Assembly (NCBI GenBank): GCA_028356125.1
Contig: JAOMTZ010000015.1
Location: forward strand, 1 to 44,184
DNA length: 44,184 nucleotides
Direction of reading: 5' to 3'
Source: Candidatus Poseidoniaceae archaeon
GTDB lineage: Archaea > Thermoplasmatota > Poseidoniia > Poseidoniales > Poseidoniaceae
In this document: positions 17,820 through 26,683 of the stretch, in pieces
Numbering within the stretch: position 1 is the first letter of the stretch
Layout of the letters: each line of letters begins with the position of its first letter
Made by a program: the position numbers and the translations under genes
The notes under the pieces: generated by a model
What the model was told of the DNA's origin: nothing
Database searches by the model: none
What the model saw: the letters and a program-made list of their open reading frames with translations, nothing else

Positions 17820-20254
17820 ACAAAGTAGTGCTATTTCTAATCGCTTTAATGATCATCCCCACCACTATGGCAGAGGAATTCCCTGTTCAGAATGTGAACT
17901 CAGGGTTTGTGGGATGGTCACAAAATGAAAGCCCTGCTATTGATGAATACAGAATTTCTTATCCGTCGGTTACAGATGGTAAAGATACAAACGTAGCTCA
18001 GAATGGACCATTTGCGATTGTAGTTTTCATTCCCGATGATGGTGAATCCGTAGAGCAATACATCTGGCTTCAAGACGGACTCTCTAAGTGGGGATATTTC
18101 AGCATAGTAGTCTCTTCAAATTGGGAATCTATTGAACAGCAATTGATTGATTGGAACCAAAACGGAACCGACGACATTCCTAGTTTACAAGGAATGTTAG
18201 CTCTGAATCATATTGCTCTGTCAGGGCATGGCACGGGTGCACATGAAGCGGCAGAGATTGTGAAATCCGGAGTATCTGAAATCGATGGACTATTTGGGCT
18301 TGGATTTGATGGTACTGATACTTCGACAACATCAGAAATATTGCTTTCCAATCCCTCCTCTGCCTTATTCCTGACCGGAACCACAGACGAGATAGCTCCT
18401 GCCAGTGAGAATATTTTGACTTACGTAGATGATTGGTTTGGAGCATGGCAAATTATGTACCCCCGGGGGGCGAATCATTTGGGTTATCAAGAGAGTGATA
18501 CTTTCTTTGAAAGATTTGCAGATGGCGACTCGACTATGGGCAGAGATGGTCAACAGGAGCATGCCTTGAATCACATTTTACCATATCTAAACCTATCACT
18601 TAGGGGAGATGATTCAGCATATCAGGCGGCGTTTAATCGTGAAGACAAGTCCGTTTCTTCAGACCAGGATGCTTACATTGACGAGGATTTATCTCGCTCC
18701 AGATTGTATGATATGAGTAATGTCTCATCTACTGCATTATCCGTATTACAAGGCCAAGAGTTCACAATTTCTTCTGATGTAACATTACGAGATGGAGGGA
18801 TTGCAACTGGCAACACCACCTGTCTTTTGCCAAGCGGCGACACTGTAACTGGGAATTTACAGAATGGGGTTGCATCATGCACACTCAATGGTTCGATGTT
18901 TTCTCCAGGTACAGCCATAATCGAGATACAAGTCGCAGATTATTCTTTTTCAGATTGGTTAGATTTCACAGTTATCCGTTTAGGGACTCCTTTGGAAATT
19001 GCTGAACCTTTGCCAGAGGTTACCTTGAATCAACACTCATCAGTCACAGTTGTTCCAGATATTTTTGCATTTGACCCAGACGGTGAAGAGGTGTTATTCT
19101 TGGATGCATACATGGTTTCTGATAATGATAGCATTTTACAAATTAACAATTCTTTAACAGAATTGGAGATAACTCACCAAAACATTCAGGAATGGGCGGG
19201 TACAATGGAAATGAACATTGTATTGGCTGCAGGTGACGATATTGCCAACATCACGGTGAATGTCTCGGTAATCCCTGTAAATGACATAGTTGTACAAGAT
19301 GATGTTGTTCCTCAACAACAAACCATCGAAGACGGTGAAAGCATAGTTGTAGATTTGAATCAATATGTAAGCGACCCTGAAGGACAAACATTGGTACTAA
19401 CGGCTTCCAGAGAATATCCTGGCCTTAGAATAAATACATCTCTGCCCACTATTTTGATAGATCCTCAGACACATTGGAATGGTGCGGAATTAGTAGAGAT
19501 TTTGGTGTCTGACGGGGTCACAGAACCGATAACAGTTGTAGTTCCAATAAATGTCGCTCCAGTTGATGATATAATCCAATTTTCAGATTCAGTGATTGAA
19601 GTAGAAATGAATGAAGATGGTGTACTTATCCTCGATTTAGATAACTTCACCATCGATGTCGACGATGATAATTTAGTTTACGAAGTAACGGGTTCTTCCG
19701 AAATAGTCGGGTTCTCATTAGCTGGTAGCGAACTCGTTTTCGCTGGTAATCCCGATTTATTTGGAATTAGCCAGTTCACAATAAATGTTAGCGACGGTTC
19801 TAGTAATAGTTCGATGAATCTCATAGTTGATACAAAATCAATAGCAGATCTCCCGGTAGTTGGTATTTCCACTATTGACGTGGACGGTAATACAATCTCC
19901 ATCTTGTGGACTATTTCCGACAAAGATGGCGGTGCAGGTTTGATTTATTCAGTGACATTTGCCGGTGAGTCAATCGAGCAAGGAACCGAATGTATTGGGG
20001 ATAAATTGTTGACATGTGTCACTAATACCGCAACAGGGCCAGAAGGGACATACACTGTGGAAGTGAAAGTTTGGGATGGAGTTGCTCAAGAGTGGTCAAA
20101 CACTGCTACCAAAGATGTTGATGTAGAAAGCGTGGTCATCCCTCAAGATGATGCAGAATCAGAAGTGGCAATAGGAGATTGGGTACTCCCAATCGGGCTA
20201 GGTCTGATAGTTATCTTACTAGCAGGTTATCTTATTCTATCAAAAAGAGAATAA
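17816..20254 (+). CDS. Membrane-anchored surface protein: degenerate alpha/beta hydrolase plus cadherin-like repeats
   Basis: A signal peptide (about residues 1-19, ending near TTMAE) leads into an alpha/beta-hydrolase-like domain (about 60-260). Its nucleophile elbow reads GHGTG (137-141) with Gly139 where the catalytic Ser should be, while the expected Asp (GTTDEIAP, Asp191) and His (GANHLGY, His221) are in place. Then come Ig/cadherin-like modules (about 310-760) with a VNDI signature and acidic calcium-type stretches such as DVDDDN. A C-terminal span (about 785-806) ends in SKRE. The first domain resembles dienelactone or polyester hydrolases in layout. Without the Ser it is probably non-catalytic, perhaps binding. 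It overlaps aroE by 4 bases and its stop abuts the pccB stop. Confidence 0.85.
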   Translation: MNKVVLFLIALMIIPTTMAEEFPVQNVNSGFVGWSQNESPAIDEYRISYPSVTDGKDTNVAQNGPFAIVVFIPDDGESVEQYIWLQDGLSKWGYFSIVVSSNWESIEQQLIDWNQNGTDDIPSLQGMLALNHIALSGHGTGAHEAAEIVKSGVSEIDGLFGLGFDGTDTSTTSEILLSNPSSALFLTGTTDEIAPASENILTYVDDWFGAWQIMYPRGANHLGYQESDTFFERFADGDSTMGRDGQQEHALNHILPYLNLSLRGDDSAYQAAFNREDKSVSSDQDAYIDEDLSRSRLYDMSNVSSTALSVLQGQEFTISSDVTLRDGGIATGNTTCLLPSGDTVTGNLQNGVASCTLNGSMFSPGTAIIEIQVADYSFSDWLDFTVIRLGTPLEIAEPLPEVTLNQHSSVTVVPDIFAFDPDGEEVLFLDAYMVSDNDSILQINNSLTELEITHQNIQEWAGTMEMNIVLAAGDDIANITVNVSVIPVNDIVVQDDVVPQQQTIEDGESIVVDLNQYVSDPEGQTLVLTASREYPGLRINTSLPTILIDPQTHWNGAELVEILVSDGVTEPITVVVPINVAPVDDIIQFSDSVIEVEMNEDGVLILDLDNFTIDVDDDNLVYEVTGSSEIVGFSLAGSELVFAGNPDLFGISQFTINVSDGSSNSSMNLIVDTKSIADLPVVGISTIDVDGNTISILWTISDKDGGAGLIYSVTFAGESIEQGTECIGDKLLTCVTNTATGPEGTYTVEVKVWDGVAQEWSNTATKDVDVESVVIPQDDAESEVAIGDWVLPIGLGLIVILLAGYLILSKRE

Positions 20255-21817
20255 TCAAAGAGGAATATTTCCATGTTTCTTAGGTGGGGACCATTCCCGC
20301 TTAGAGGATAGAATCCTTAGCGCCCTAATCAGTCGGATACGGCTTTCTTCTGGTTCAATGACGTCATCTAGCCACCCATTACGAGCAGCAACATATGGGT
20401 CTCCAAACTTAGATTTGTACTCGTCAACCAACTCTAACCTTGTCGCTTCCTTCTGATCTTCTTCTGCTGCAGCGATTTCTCTTCGGTGAATGATGTTGAC
20501 TGCACCTTCTGCACCCATTACGGCTAGTTCTGCGGTGGGCCATGCTATGTTGTAGTCAGATTGTAGGTGCTTGCAACTCATTGCCAAGTACGCTCCACCG
20601 TATGCTTTTCGAGTGATTAGAGTCATCTTAGGAACAGTTGCTTCTGCATATGCGTACAGCAACTTTGCACCGTGTCGAATAATCCCTCCCCATTCTTGGA
20701 CCACACCCGGTAAGAATCCGGGGACGTCTTCAAAGGTGACCAGTGGAATGTTGAATGCATCACAGGTCCTGATGAATCTAGCAGCTTTAATTGAGGCATC
20801 AATATCTAGGCAGCCAGCCAGTACCTTAGGCTGGTTTGCTACTATTCCTACCGACTTACCATCTAGTCTGGCATATCCAATGATAATATTCTCAGCGTAG
20901 GAATTGAATAACTCCATGAATATTCCATCATCAACAATCTCTTCGATTACCTTGACCATATCATACGGCCTGTTGGGGTTATCGGGTACTAGGGTTTCCA
21001 GTTCTGGATTCAACCTTGTAGGTTCATCAGCAGTTGCTTCAACCGGTGGTGATGACATATTGTTGTCGGGGAGGAATCCGAGGATATCGATTGCTAGAGC
21101 ACAGGCTTCTTCTTCGTCATCAGCGATTAGACAAGCGATTCCAGAACGGCTAGCATGAAGTGTAGCTCCTCCTAATCCTGCAGCATCAACTTCTCCACTA
21201 ATACATTCAGGGGTTTCTAACGGCGAGGACATGAATAATTGCCCGTGGTCATTACCCAGGATTGTGAAATCTGCTAGACTAGCGCCGAGTGCAGAAACTC
21301 CAACCACTGGTCCAAGAACCAGTGAAACCATTGGGATTCTTCCGGAGCATTGTACTAACTTGTCTAGGAGTTCTCCTGTTCCAGCAAGGGCTGTAATCCC
21401 ATCCTGAGCGCGCTGTCCTCCGCCATCCCATATTCCTACAAGAGGTACTTTGCTGCGTTCTGCCATTTCTACAACTTTGGCGATTTTCAGAGCATGCATT
21501 TCGCCCATTGAACCGCCATGTACTGAGAAGTCTTGTGCAAAACAGTAGATCCTTCTGCCATCAATCGTGCCGTGTCCACAAACAACTCCATCTCCAAGAG
21601 TTGGGTGCATGAACATCCCGTGATCAGTTGACCGGTGTGTCAAGAATGTATCCAACTCTACAAAGGAATCTTCGTCCAAAAGATTGCTTATCCGGTCCCT
21701 AGCAGTACCCCTGCCAGATATGCGAATGCTCTCTTGGCGCTTCAGACCCCCGCCTATGCAAGCTTGCTCGCGACGGTATCTCAAGTCCTCGAGCGCCTCG
21801 CCCGAATCTTTCGACAT
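20255..21817 (-). CDS. pccB: Acyl-CoA carboxylase carboxyltransferase (PccB/AccD-type)
   Basis: This is the beta subunit of a biotin-dependent acyl-CoA (propionyl- or acetyl-CoA) carboxylase. Its 520 residues form two crotonase-like halves. Family stretches include FAQDFSVHGGSMGEMHA, GPVVGVSALGAS, FEDVPGFLPG, RKAYGGAYLAMS and NIIHRREI. A GGAAGGT ribosome site precedes ATG 21817. The biotin carboxylase and biotin carrier genes are not in the window, so the substrate stays open; methylmalonyl-CoA decarboxylase alpha is a less likely alternative. It lies downstream of gatD with a 38-base gap. Confidence 0.92.
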   Translation of the reverse strand: MSKDSGEALEDLRYRREQACIGGGLKRQESIRISGRGTARDRISNLLDEDSFVELDTFLTHRSTDHGMFMHPTLGDGVVCGHGTIDGRRIYCFAQDFSVHGGSMGEMHALKIAKVVEMAERSKVPLVGIWDGGGQRAQDGITALAGTGELLDKLVQCSGRIPMVSLVLGPVVGVSALGASLADFTILGNDHGQLFMSSPLETPECISGEVDAAGLGGATLHASRSGIACLIADDEEEACALAIDILGFLPDNNMSSPPVEATADEPTRLNPELETLVPDNPNRPYDMVKVIEEIVDDGIFMELFNSYAENIIIGYARLDGKSVGIVANQPKVLAGCLDIDASIKAARFIRTCDAFNIPLVTFEDVPGFLPGVVQEWGGIIRHGAKLLYAYAEATVPKMTLITRKAYGGAYLAMSCKHLQSDYNIAWPTAELAVMGAEGAVNIIHRREIAAAEEDQKEATRLELVDEYKSKFGDPYVAARNGWLDDVIEPEESRIRLIRALRILSSKREWSPPKKHGNIPL

Positions 21818-21855
21818 GTTACCTTCCAGTCCTCAGAGGTTCTTCATTGAAGCGG

Positions 21856-23169
21856 TTATGATTTGAGTGATGAATTGTTCTCTCCACACAAATTCTCAGT
21901 TAGTATTGAAAGGTCTTTGTTATTGGATAATGCCCAGTGTATTTTCGCTAAAAGTGCTTCAGGTGAAGATGTAGAACCATGGCCTAATACTCCAATTTCC
22001 TGCTGATGCCTACCCTTTGAGTATACATTCAAATCTACCGGGCCATTAATACATTGATTTCCGACTATAATGGGTATTGTTGCCGATTCAATAAAGCGTG
22101 CAAGTTTCGTATTTTCTGGAGCATCTCCGTTCGGGTCTTCAATCGGTAAATGGCCAAGGCCAGTGCCATGAATAAGTATCGCTGAATAATCAGCACTCAC
22201 AGCGGCTTCAAGCAAGTCTGAATGTAAGTGTGGGCCCGCCATGAATTGTGCTACCCTGATATTAGTGTCATACATTGTTGGTGCAGTTATGTCACGGCTT
22301 TGAGGACGCGGCGATACAGAATGAGATAACCCGTTTCGTGAAATTTTAATTTCTCCAATTCTTTCACCGTTTACCATTTGGAAAGCATTTCTTCTAGTGG
22401 AGTGCATCTTCCTAACACTTACCCCTGGGCTTACAGCACATACTCCATCTCCTGAACCAGCATGCATTACAGTGACTGCAGCATCGCTTTCTCCCGTGAC
22501 TTCAGGGCCGTTTGCTGCCCAATAAACTGCGGATAACAAATTCTCTGTTGCATCTGAGGATGCTCTGTCTGATGACCGCTGAGAACCAGTGAATACAATT
22601 CTTCCAGCAGGTCTACCTCCTTCACCTGCAAAAGCGAAGGAAAGGGCGGCTGCACTGATGTGCAAAGTGTCAGTTCCGTGAGTAATCACAACTCCTACAG
22701 AACCAGAGTTGAATGCAGATTGGCATGCTTCAATCATTTTGTTCCAATGCTGTGGTCGGATATCATCAGACCACATGTTACCTAATTTGACAGCATCAAT
22801 ATTTGCAATTTCAAGAATCTCTGGCACACTGGATAGTAACTCTTCAGGTTCAAATCTAGCGACCACTGCCCCGGTAGCGTAATCCACCTTGGAAGCGATT
22901 GTTCCCCCCGTGTGGATAATTGTCACCTTCGGTAAATCTTGATTTTGCTCCACGCTATTAGCTTCGACACCTTTGCTCACAGCATCACTAATTTCATCAA
23001 TAGATTCCACCATGTCAATTGGATAACTAACATTGTAACCATTTACAAGCTTTACAGTGATATGGTCTTGAGCAGCACCAGGCAAGACTACACCCTCATG
23101 TGATGTATTTCCAGCAGGGCCGGCGACTAACATCTTGACCCGCTTTCCAATCGTGGGCATCTCTACCAT
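21856..23169 (-). CDS. gatD: Glu-tRNA(Gln) amidotransferase subunit D
   Basis: GatD is the asparaginase-like subunit that supplies ammonia for archaeal Gln-tRNA(Gln) synthesis with GatE. A short N-terminal beta-barrel domain (about residues 1-75) comes before the type I asparaginase fold. Catalytic stretches are HTGGTIAS near residue 86, THGTDTLHIS and GSQRSSDRASSDA. The C-terminal GTGLGHLP is typical. The length of 437 fits GatD rather than a plain asparaginase of about 330. GatE is not adjacent and not in the window. Confidence 0.93.
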   Translation of the reverse strand: MVEMPTIGKRVKMLVAGPAGNTSHEGVVLPGAAQDHITVKLVNGYNVSYPIDMVESIDEISDAVSKGVEANSVEQNQDLPKVTIIHTGGTIASKVDYATGAVVARFEPEELLSSVPEILEIANIDAVKLGNMWSDDIRPQHWNKMIEACQSAFNSGSVGVVITHGTDTLHISAAALSFAFAGEGGRPAGRIVFTGSQRSSDRASSDATENLLSAVYWAANGPEVTGESDAAVTVMHAGSGDGVCAVSPGVSVRKMHSTRRNAFQMVNGERIGEIKISRNGLSHSVSPRPQSRDITAPTMYDTNIRVAQFMAGPHLHSDLLEAAVSADYSAILIHGTGLGHLPIEDPNGDAPENTKLARFIESATIPIIVGNQCINGPVDLNVYSKGRHQQEIGVLGHGSTSSPEALLAKIHWALSNNKDLSILTENLCGENNSSLKS

Positions 23170-23291
23170 GAGTTAGCCTAGTCCTAATGTCACTTGAATG
23201 TTAGTGATTGAGATAAATCAATCAGTGCAATCTGAACCTTAGTAGTCGAAGCCATATATTGCAAACAACATATTTTTGATTAAAAATAAAA

Positions 23292-23798
23292 TCATTGGTT
23301 TAACCAATTGACTACACCCGTGTCAACATCGTAAATAGCACCCAATATCTCAACTTCATCATCAATGAGTTCGTTGCTTTGTAATGATTTCACGTCGGCT
23401 TTCAATTTCTCTTCTGCATTATCGATCATCCTAGGTTTGAAGTTTGAGAAGTCTTTGTTAGATAGTTGAGTTAGTTTCTGTTGTACAATACTCAGTGGCA
23501 TACTCGTCATAGCACATTTTGTATGTGGCATGATAATTATTGTGCGGCAGTTTAGAAGATGTGTGGCAAGAATGATGTCTTTTTCAACTTCAGGGTTTAA
23601 TTGGCCACCTGCATTTCTAACGACCTTGACATCACCTACATTCAAGCCAAATATCTGATGAGGAACAATTCTTGAATCCATACATGTCAGTATTAACAAT
23701 TCTTTTCCAGCAACTCCGGGGACATTCGGACTAGAGAGTTCTGCCGAAAATCTTTGATTTTGGGAAATCAAATTACCGAGTAGATTTGATTTCGTCAT
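23292..23798 (-). CDS. Beta-carbonic anhydrase
   Basis: The zinc ligands and dyad are visible: TCMDSR (Cys, Asp-Arg), RNAGG, and PHTKCAM (His and Cys). About 168 residues from this ATG and the ending GAIYDVDTGVV match the short class represented by mycobacterial Rv1284. Alternative in-frame starts at 23837 and 23978 exist; the last would overlap the divergent subtilase start and adds unrelated sequence. The enzyme would interconvert CO2 and bicarbonate in the cytoplasm, possibly feeding the carboxylase encoded nearby, which is inference. Confidence 0.88.
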   Translation of the reverse strand: MTKSNLLGNLISQNQRFSAELSSPNVPGVAGKELLILTCMDSRIVPHQIFGLNVGDVKVVRNAGGQLNPEVEKDIILATHLLNCRTIIIMPHTKCAMTSMPLSIVQQKLTQLSNKDFSNFKPRMIDNAEEKLKADVKSLQSNELIDDEVEILGAIYDVDTGVVNWLNQ

Positions 23799-23902
23799 GA
23801 AACGCTGTTTTTCAAGGTAGCATTTTGTTATTTTCATCTGAATGAGTGACAATATGTTCAAACCGGTTACGAAGATTAAGTGTGACCAATGATACATCAC
23901 AA

Positions 23903-23909
23903 TTAAATG
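23903..23909 (+). promoter_or_regulatory. TATA-like box of the subtilase gene
   Basis: TTAAATG is centred about 25 bases before ATG 23931. In archaea transcription starts about 25 bases after the TATA centre, so the mRNA would be leaderless, starting at or beside the ATG. Confidence 0.45.
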
Positions 23910-23930
23910 AGGAAATAGAAGCGAGAAATC

Positions 23931-26441
23931 ATGGCATCTACCCGGAGTGTTTCGATTTTCACTGCAATCGTACTTCAATTGCTAATGTTTGGAGCGATAG
24001 CCTCCCCATTAGCCGATTTAACGAACCCCTACGGAGATGAATCGAAAATGAACAATGACCTCATCGAAAAGATTGGTGAAGTTGATGGAAACACTGTGCT
24101 GCCAGTAATTTTCCAACTTAATTCTCCTGTTCAGTCGAGTGATGAATCATATCTTACTGAACTTGGATTCGAATTATTAGGAAATGCGCCATTAGTTGAT
24201 GGCGGTTTGATTGAAGGTACTGCCTCTGATATTCGTCGTCTCTCGACTTGGGAACGTGTTGAATATCTAGAGTTAGACAAGCCTCTAGAATTCTTTTACC
24301 TACCTGCTGAATGGGGAGGAGACCCTACTGAGCCTGGGATAATGATGCATGAAACAACACATGTGGTAAGGGCTACTGATGTATGGGACAGGGCTATTAT
24401 CACACCATCTGGAGACGTCGAGCGAGAAGTTGATCTCTCCTTTTCAGAGTGGGATGGAGATGGAACTGCAATCGTCGATTTAGATACAGGCGTAGATGCA
24501 GGCCATCCGGACTTTGATTATCTTGAACCATGGACTGGCGACAAGGTAATTTATTCAGCTAAGTTTAATGGGATTTCATGGTCTGAAACTCGTAATTCTG
24601 ACACCTCCTCTGGACACGGTACTCACGTTGGTGGAACTATTGCAGGTAATGGTGATGCATCAGGTGGTAGAAGAGCAGGTGTCGCTAAAGGTGGCCAACT
24701 AGTTGCCTTAGGAACTGGAGATGGGGCTTCAATCTTTGCCGCAGAGCAAGGACTCGAATGGACATATGACCATTCGGTACCAGGTCAGAATCCATATCAT
24801 GTGCGTGTCGTTTCCAACTCTTGGGGTACTGATGGAGATTATGACCCGAATGGAGTAATCGCACAACTCACTGATATGCTAACCTTTGACAACGGTGTAG
24901 CAGTCATATTTGCGGCATCTAATTCTGGCGGTTCAGGTGGGGAGTGCTCTGGAGATCTGCGAACCAATGTATATGCAAACACACCATCAGCAATTTCAGT
25001 TGCAGCCCTCACTCACGATGGTACAGCAGTAACATCATTTTCTTCGAGAGGATGCATGACTCAACAACACACTTGGCCTGATGTTGGAGCCCCCGGGCGT
25101 GACATTTGGGCTACAGCGCCTCGTGGTACTGCTATTGATGCTTCAACTAGAACACAAGGAGATTTGTATTACATGTCAATTTCTGGAACTTCAATGGCGA
25201 CACCTCACGTAGGTGGAATGGCGGGGTTATTGCTGAATGTAGCTCCTTCCTTAGGTGTTGCAGATTATCATAGAGATGACCATGACTTTGGAACGAGTAT
25301 AGTCGGTGGCGATGGCACAGCATCCTATGGCCAGTTTGAAGATTGGGATGATGCAAATTTCAGCCGTGTTCATGAGATTGAATTGATACTCGAACTTACA
25401 GCAAGGTACGAAGGAATGGCTAATTCCTGTGAAGCAGGTAATGATGAGGACGGTTGTGCCGATATTCCAGCAGAGTGTTATCGTAGTGCTACTGGAAAGT
25501 GCCACGACTGGAGAGTTGGCCACGGTCTGACCGATACAGATGCTGCGGTCGCATTAGCAAGAACTCTTCAATTGATGAGAGATCAAGATAACGATGGTAT
25601 TGTCGACCACCCTGAATACAATGTTTGGGATGCTTATGACATCTATGAAAATATGATGGTAGATGCAACAATTCCGGTAAATACTGACCGTGTAAGGCAT
25701 TCTTGGAAAGGGGACTGGAATCATTTCAACAATGGAGCCACTGGAGCAGTTTACTACACTGAAGATGCTCACTATGTATGGATTCCAAACGGTACATCCC
25801 GTTTAGAGGCAACTTTCACAGCAACAGAATTCGACAGTGATACAGCCCAAGCTGGAGCCTTGCAATTATCTATTGATTTGGGAGAGGATGGTAGTGATGA
25901 TGCTCAAGGTGCAGGTATTAGACAATCTGATTCTTGGTATTATGACCTTGATGTTGATCAAGCTTCTTGGGGCAAGTGGGCTGAATTCGACATTTCAGGG
26001 CAAGCGATTACCTTGTTTGGGGTTATTGAAGACATAGAGTTCTTTGAATCTAGGATACCATACACAGTTGATGTAATGCTGACTCTTGATTTATCCAGTC
26101 CAGTTGATATCCAATTCGACCAACGTCCTGATTTCTATTCGGACCTGAATCCAACAACTCCTTCTGAAGTTTATGATTCTTCAATGGATGGTATGCTAAC
26201 ATTTACCAAACCTGCGTATGACCAGAAAGGTGTAGTTTCTCTTATCACTCCCAAAGAAACAGGAGACGATAGTGATGACAGCGGCATATTTGCTTCAATA
26301 GCCCAATTATTCACTGAAAACCCTGCAACTATGATGTTCATTCTTCTGTTGATCTTATTGGTTGCAGGCGGGGTTGGCTATGCAATGAGAAATGAGAAAG
26401 AAGAAATTCAAATGGCCATTCTAGAAGAAGACGAGGCATAG
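23931..26441 (+). CDS. Secreted, membrane-anchored subtilisin-like serine protease
   Basis: The signal peptide (about residues 1-25) is followed by an I9-like propeptide region (about 55-122) and an S8 catalytic domain (about 145-450). The triad is Asp185 in DLDTGVD, His229 in GHGTHVGG and Ser421 in SGTSMATPH; the oxyanion Asn is Asn331 in AASNSGG. An EF-hand-like DQDNDGIVD follows near residue 547, then a beta-rich C-terminal domain. A membrane span (about 800-818) ends in a short acidic cytoplasmic tail finishing in ILEEDEA. It would degrade extracellular protein, consistent with a peptide-using marine heterotroph, or process neighbouring surface proteins. It is transcribed divergently from the carbonic anhydrase gene. 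Confidence 0.95.
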   Translation: MASTRSVSIFTAIVLQLLMFGAIASPLADLTNPYGDESKMNNDLIEKIGEVDGNTVLPVIFQLNSPVQSSDESYLTELGFELLGNAPLVDGGLIEGTASDIRRLSTWERVEYLELDKPLEFFYLPAEWGGDPTEPGIMMHETTHVVRATDVWDRAIITPSGDVEREVDLSFSEWDGDGTAIVDLDTGVDAGHPDFDYLEPWTGDKVIYSAKFNGISWSETRNSDTSSGHGTHVGGTIAGNGDASGGRRAGVAKGGQLVALGTGDGASIFAAEQGLEWTYDHSVPGQNPYHVRVVSNSWGTDGDYDPNGVIAQLTDMLTFDNGVAVIFAASNSGGSGGECSGDLRTNVYANTPSAISVAALTHDGTAVTSFSSRGCMTQQHTWPDVGAPGRDIWATAPRGTAIDASTRTQGDLYYMSISGTSMATPHVGGMAGLLLNVAPSLGVADYHRDDHDFGTSIVGGDGTASYGQFEDWDDANFSRVHEIELILELTARYEGMANSCEAGNDEDGCADIPAECYRSATGKCHDWRVGHGLTDTDAAVALARTLQLMRDQDNDGIVDHPEYNVWDAYDIYENMMVDATIPVNTDRVRHSWKGDWNHFNNGATGAVYYTEDAHYVWIPNGTSRLEATFTATEFDSDTAQAGALQLSIDLGEDGSDDAQGAGIRQSDSWYYDLDVDQASWGKWAEFDISGQAITLFGVIEDIEFFESRIPYTVDVMLTLDLSSPVDIQFDQRPDFYSDLNPTTPSEVYDSSMDGMLTFTKPAYDQKGVVSLITPKETGDDSDDSGIFASIAQLFTENPATMMFILLLILLVAGGVGYAMRNEKEEIQMAILEEDEA

Positions 26442-26572
26442 TTCATTCATTTTGAACAGACTACTAGTTCTAATTCAAGTCTAGTCGCTAATGGTTTTGT
26501 TTACCCTCAGAACTATCTTGGATTGCCTTAGCCAGAATTACAGCAATACAGTGATTGCTTAATTGTGAGGGG

Positions 26573-26648
26573 TGGTGGACGCAGGGGGATTTGAACCCCC
26601 GGCCTCTTGGTTGCAAACCAAGCGATCTTCCAACTGATCTATGCGCCC
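26573..26648 (-). tRNA. tRNA-Ala (anticodon UGC)
   Basis: The reverse complement forms a cloverleaf. The acceptor GGGCGCA pairs with TGCGTCC and includes the G3-U70 wobble that identifies alanine tRNAs. The anticodon arm is CTTGG-TTTGCAA-CCAAG (anticodon TGC) and the T-arm carries GGTTCAAATCC. Discriminator A is followed directly by encoded CCA (26573-26575 in complement), unlike the tRNA-Val in this window. It is convergent with the subtilase gene. Confidence 0.95.
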
Positions 26649-26683
26649 TTATCCTTGCGGGTAGGCTTCTCCCTTTTGAGTAT

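Noticed and set aside
17816-20254. Active polyester/cutinase-type hydrolase
   Set aside because: The layout of Asp and His fits, but the catalytic Ser is Gly, so activity cannot be claimed.
23799-23978. Longer carbonic anhydrase with an N-terminal hydrophobic stretch
   Set aside because: The extension would overlap the subtilase start and promoter, and the short form already matches full-length relatives.
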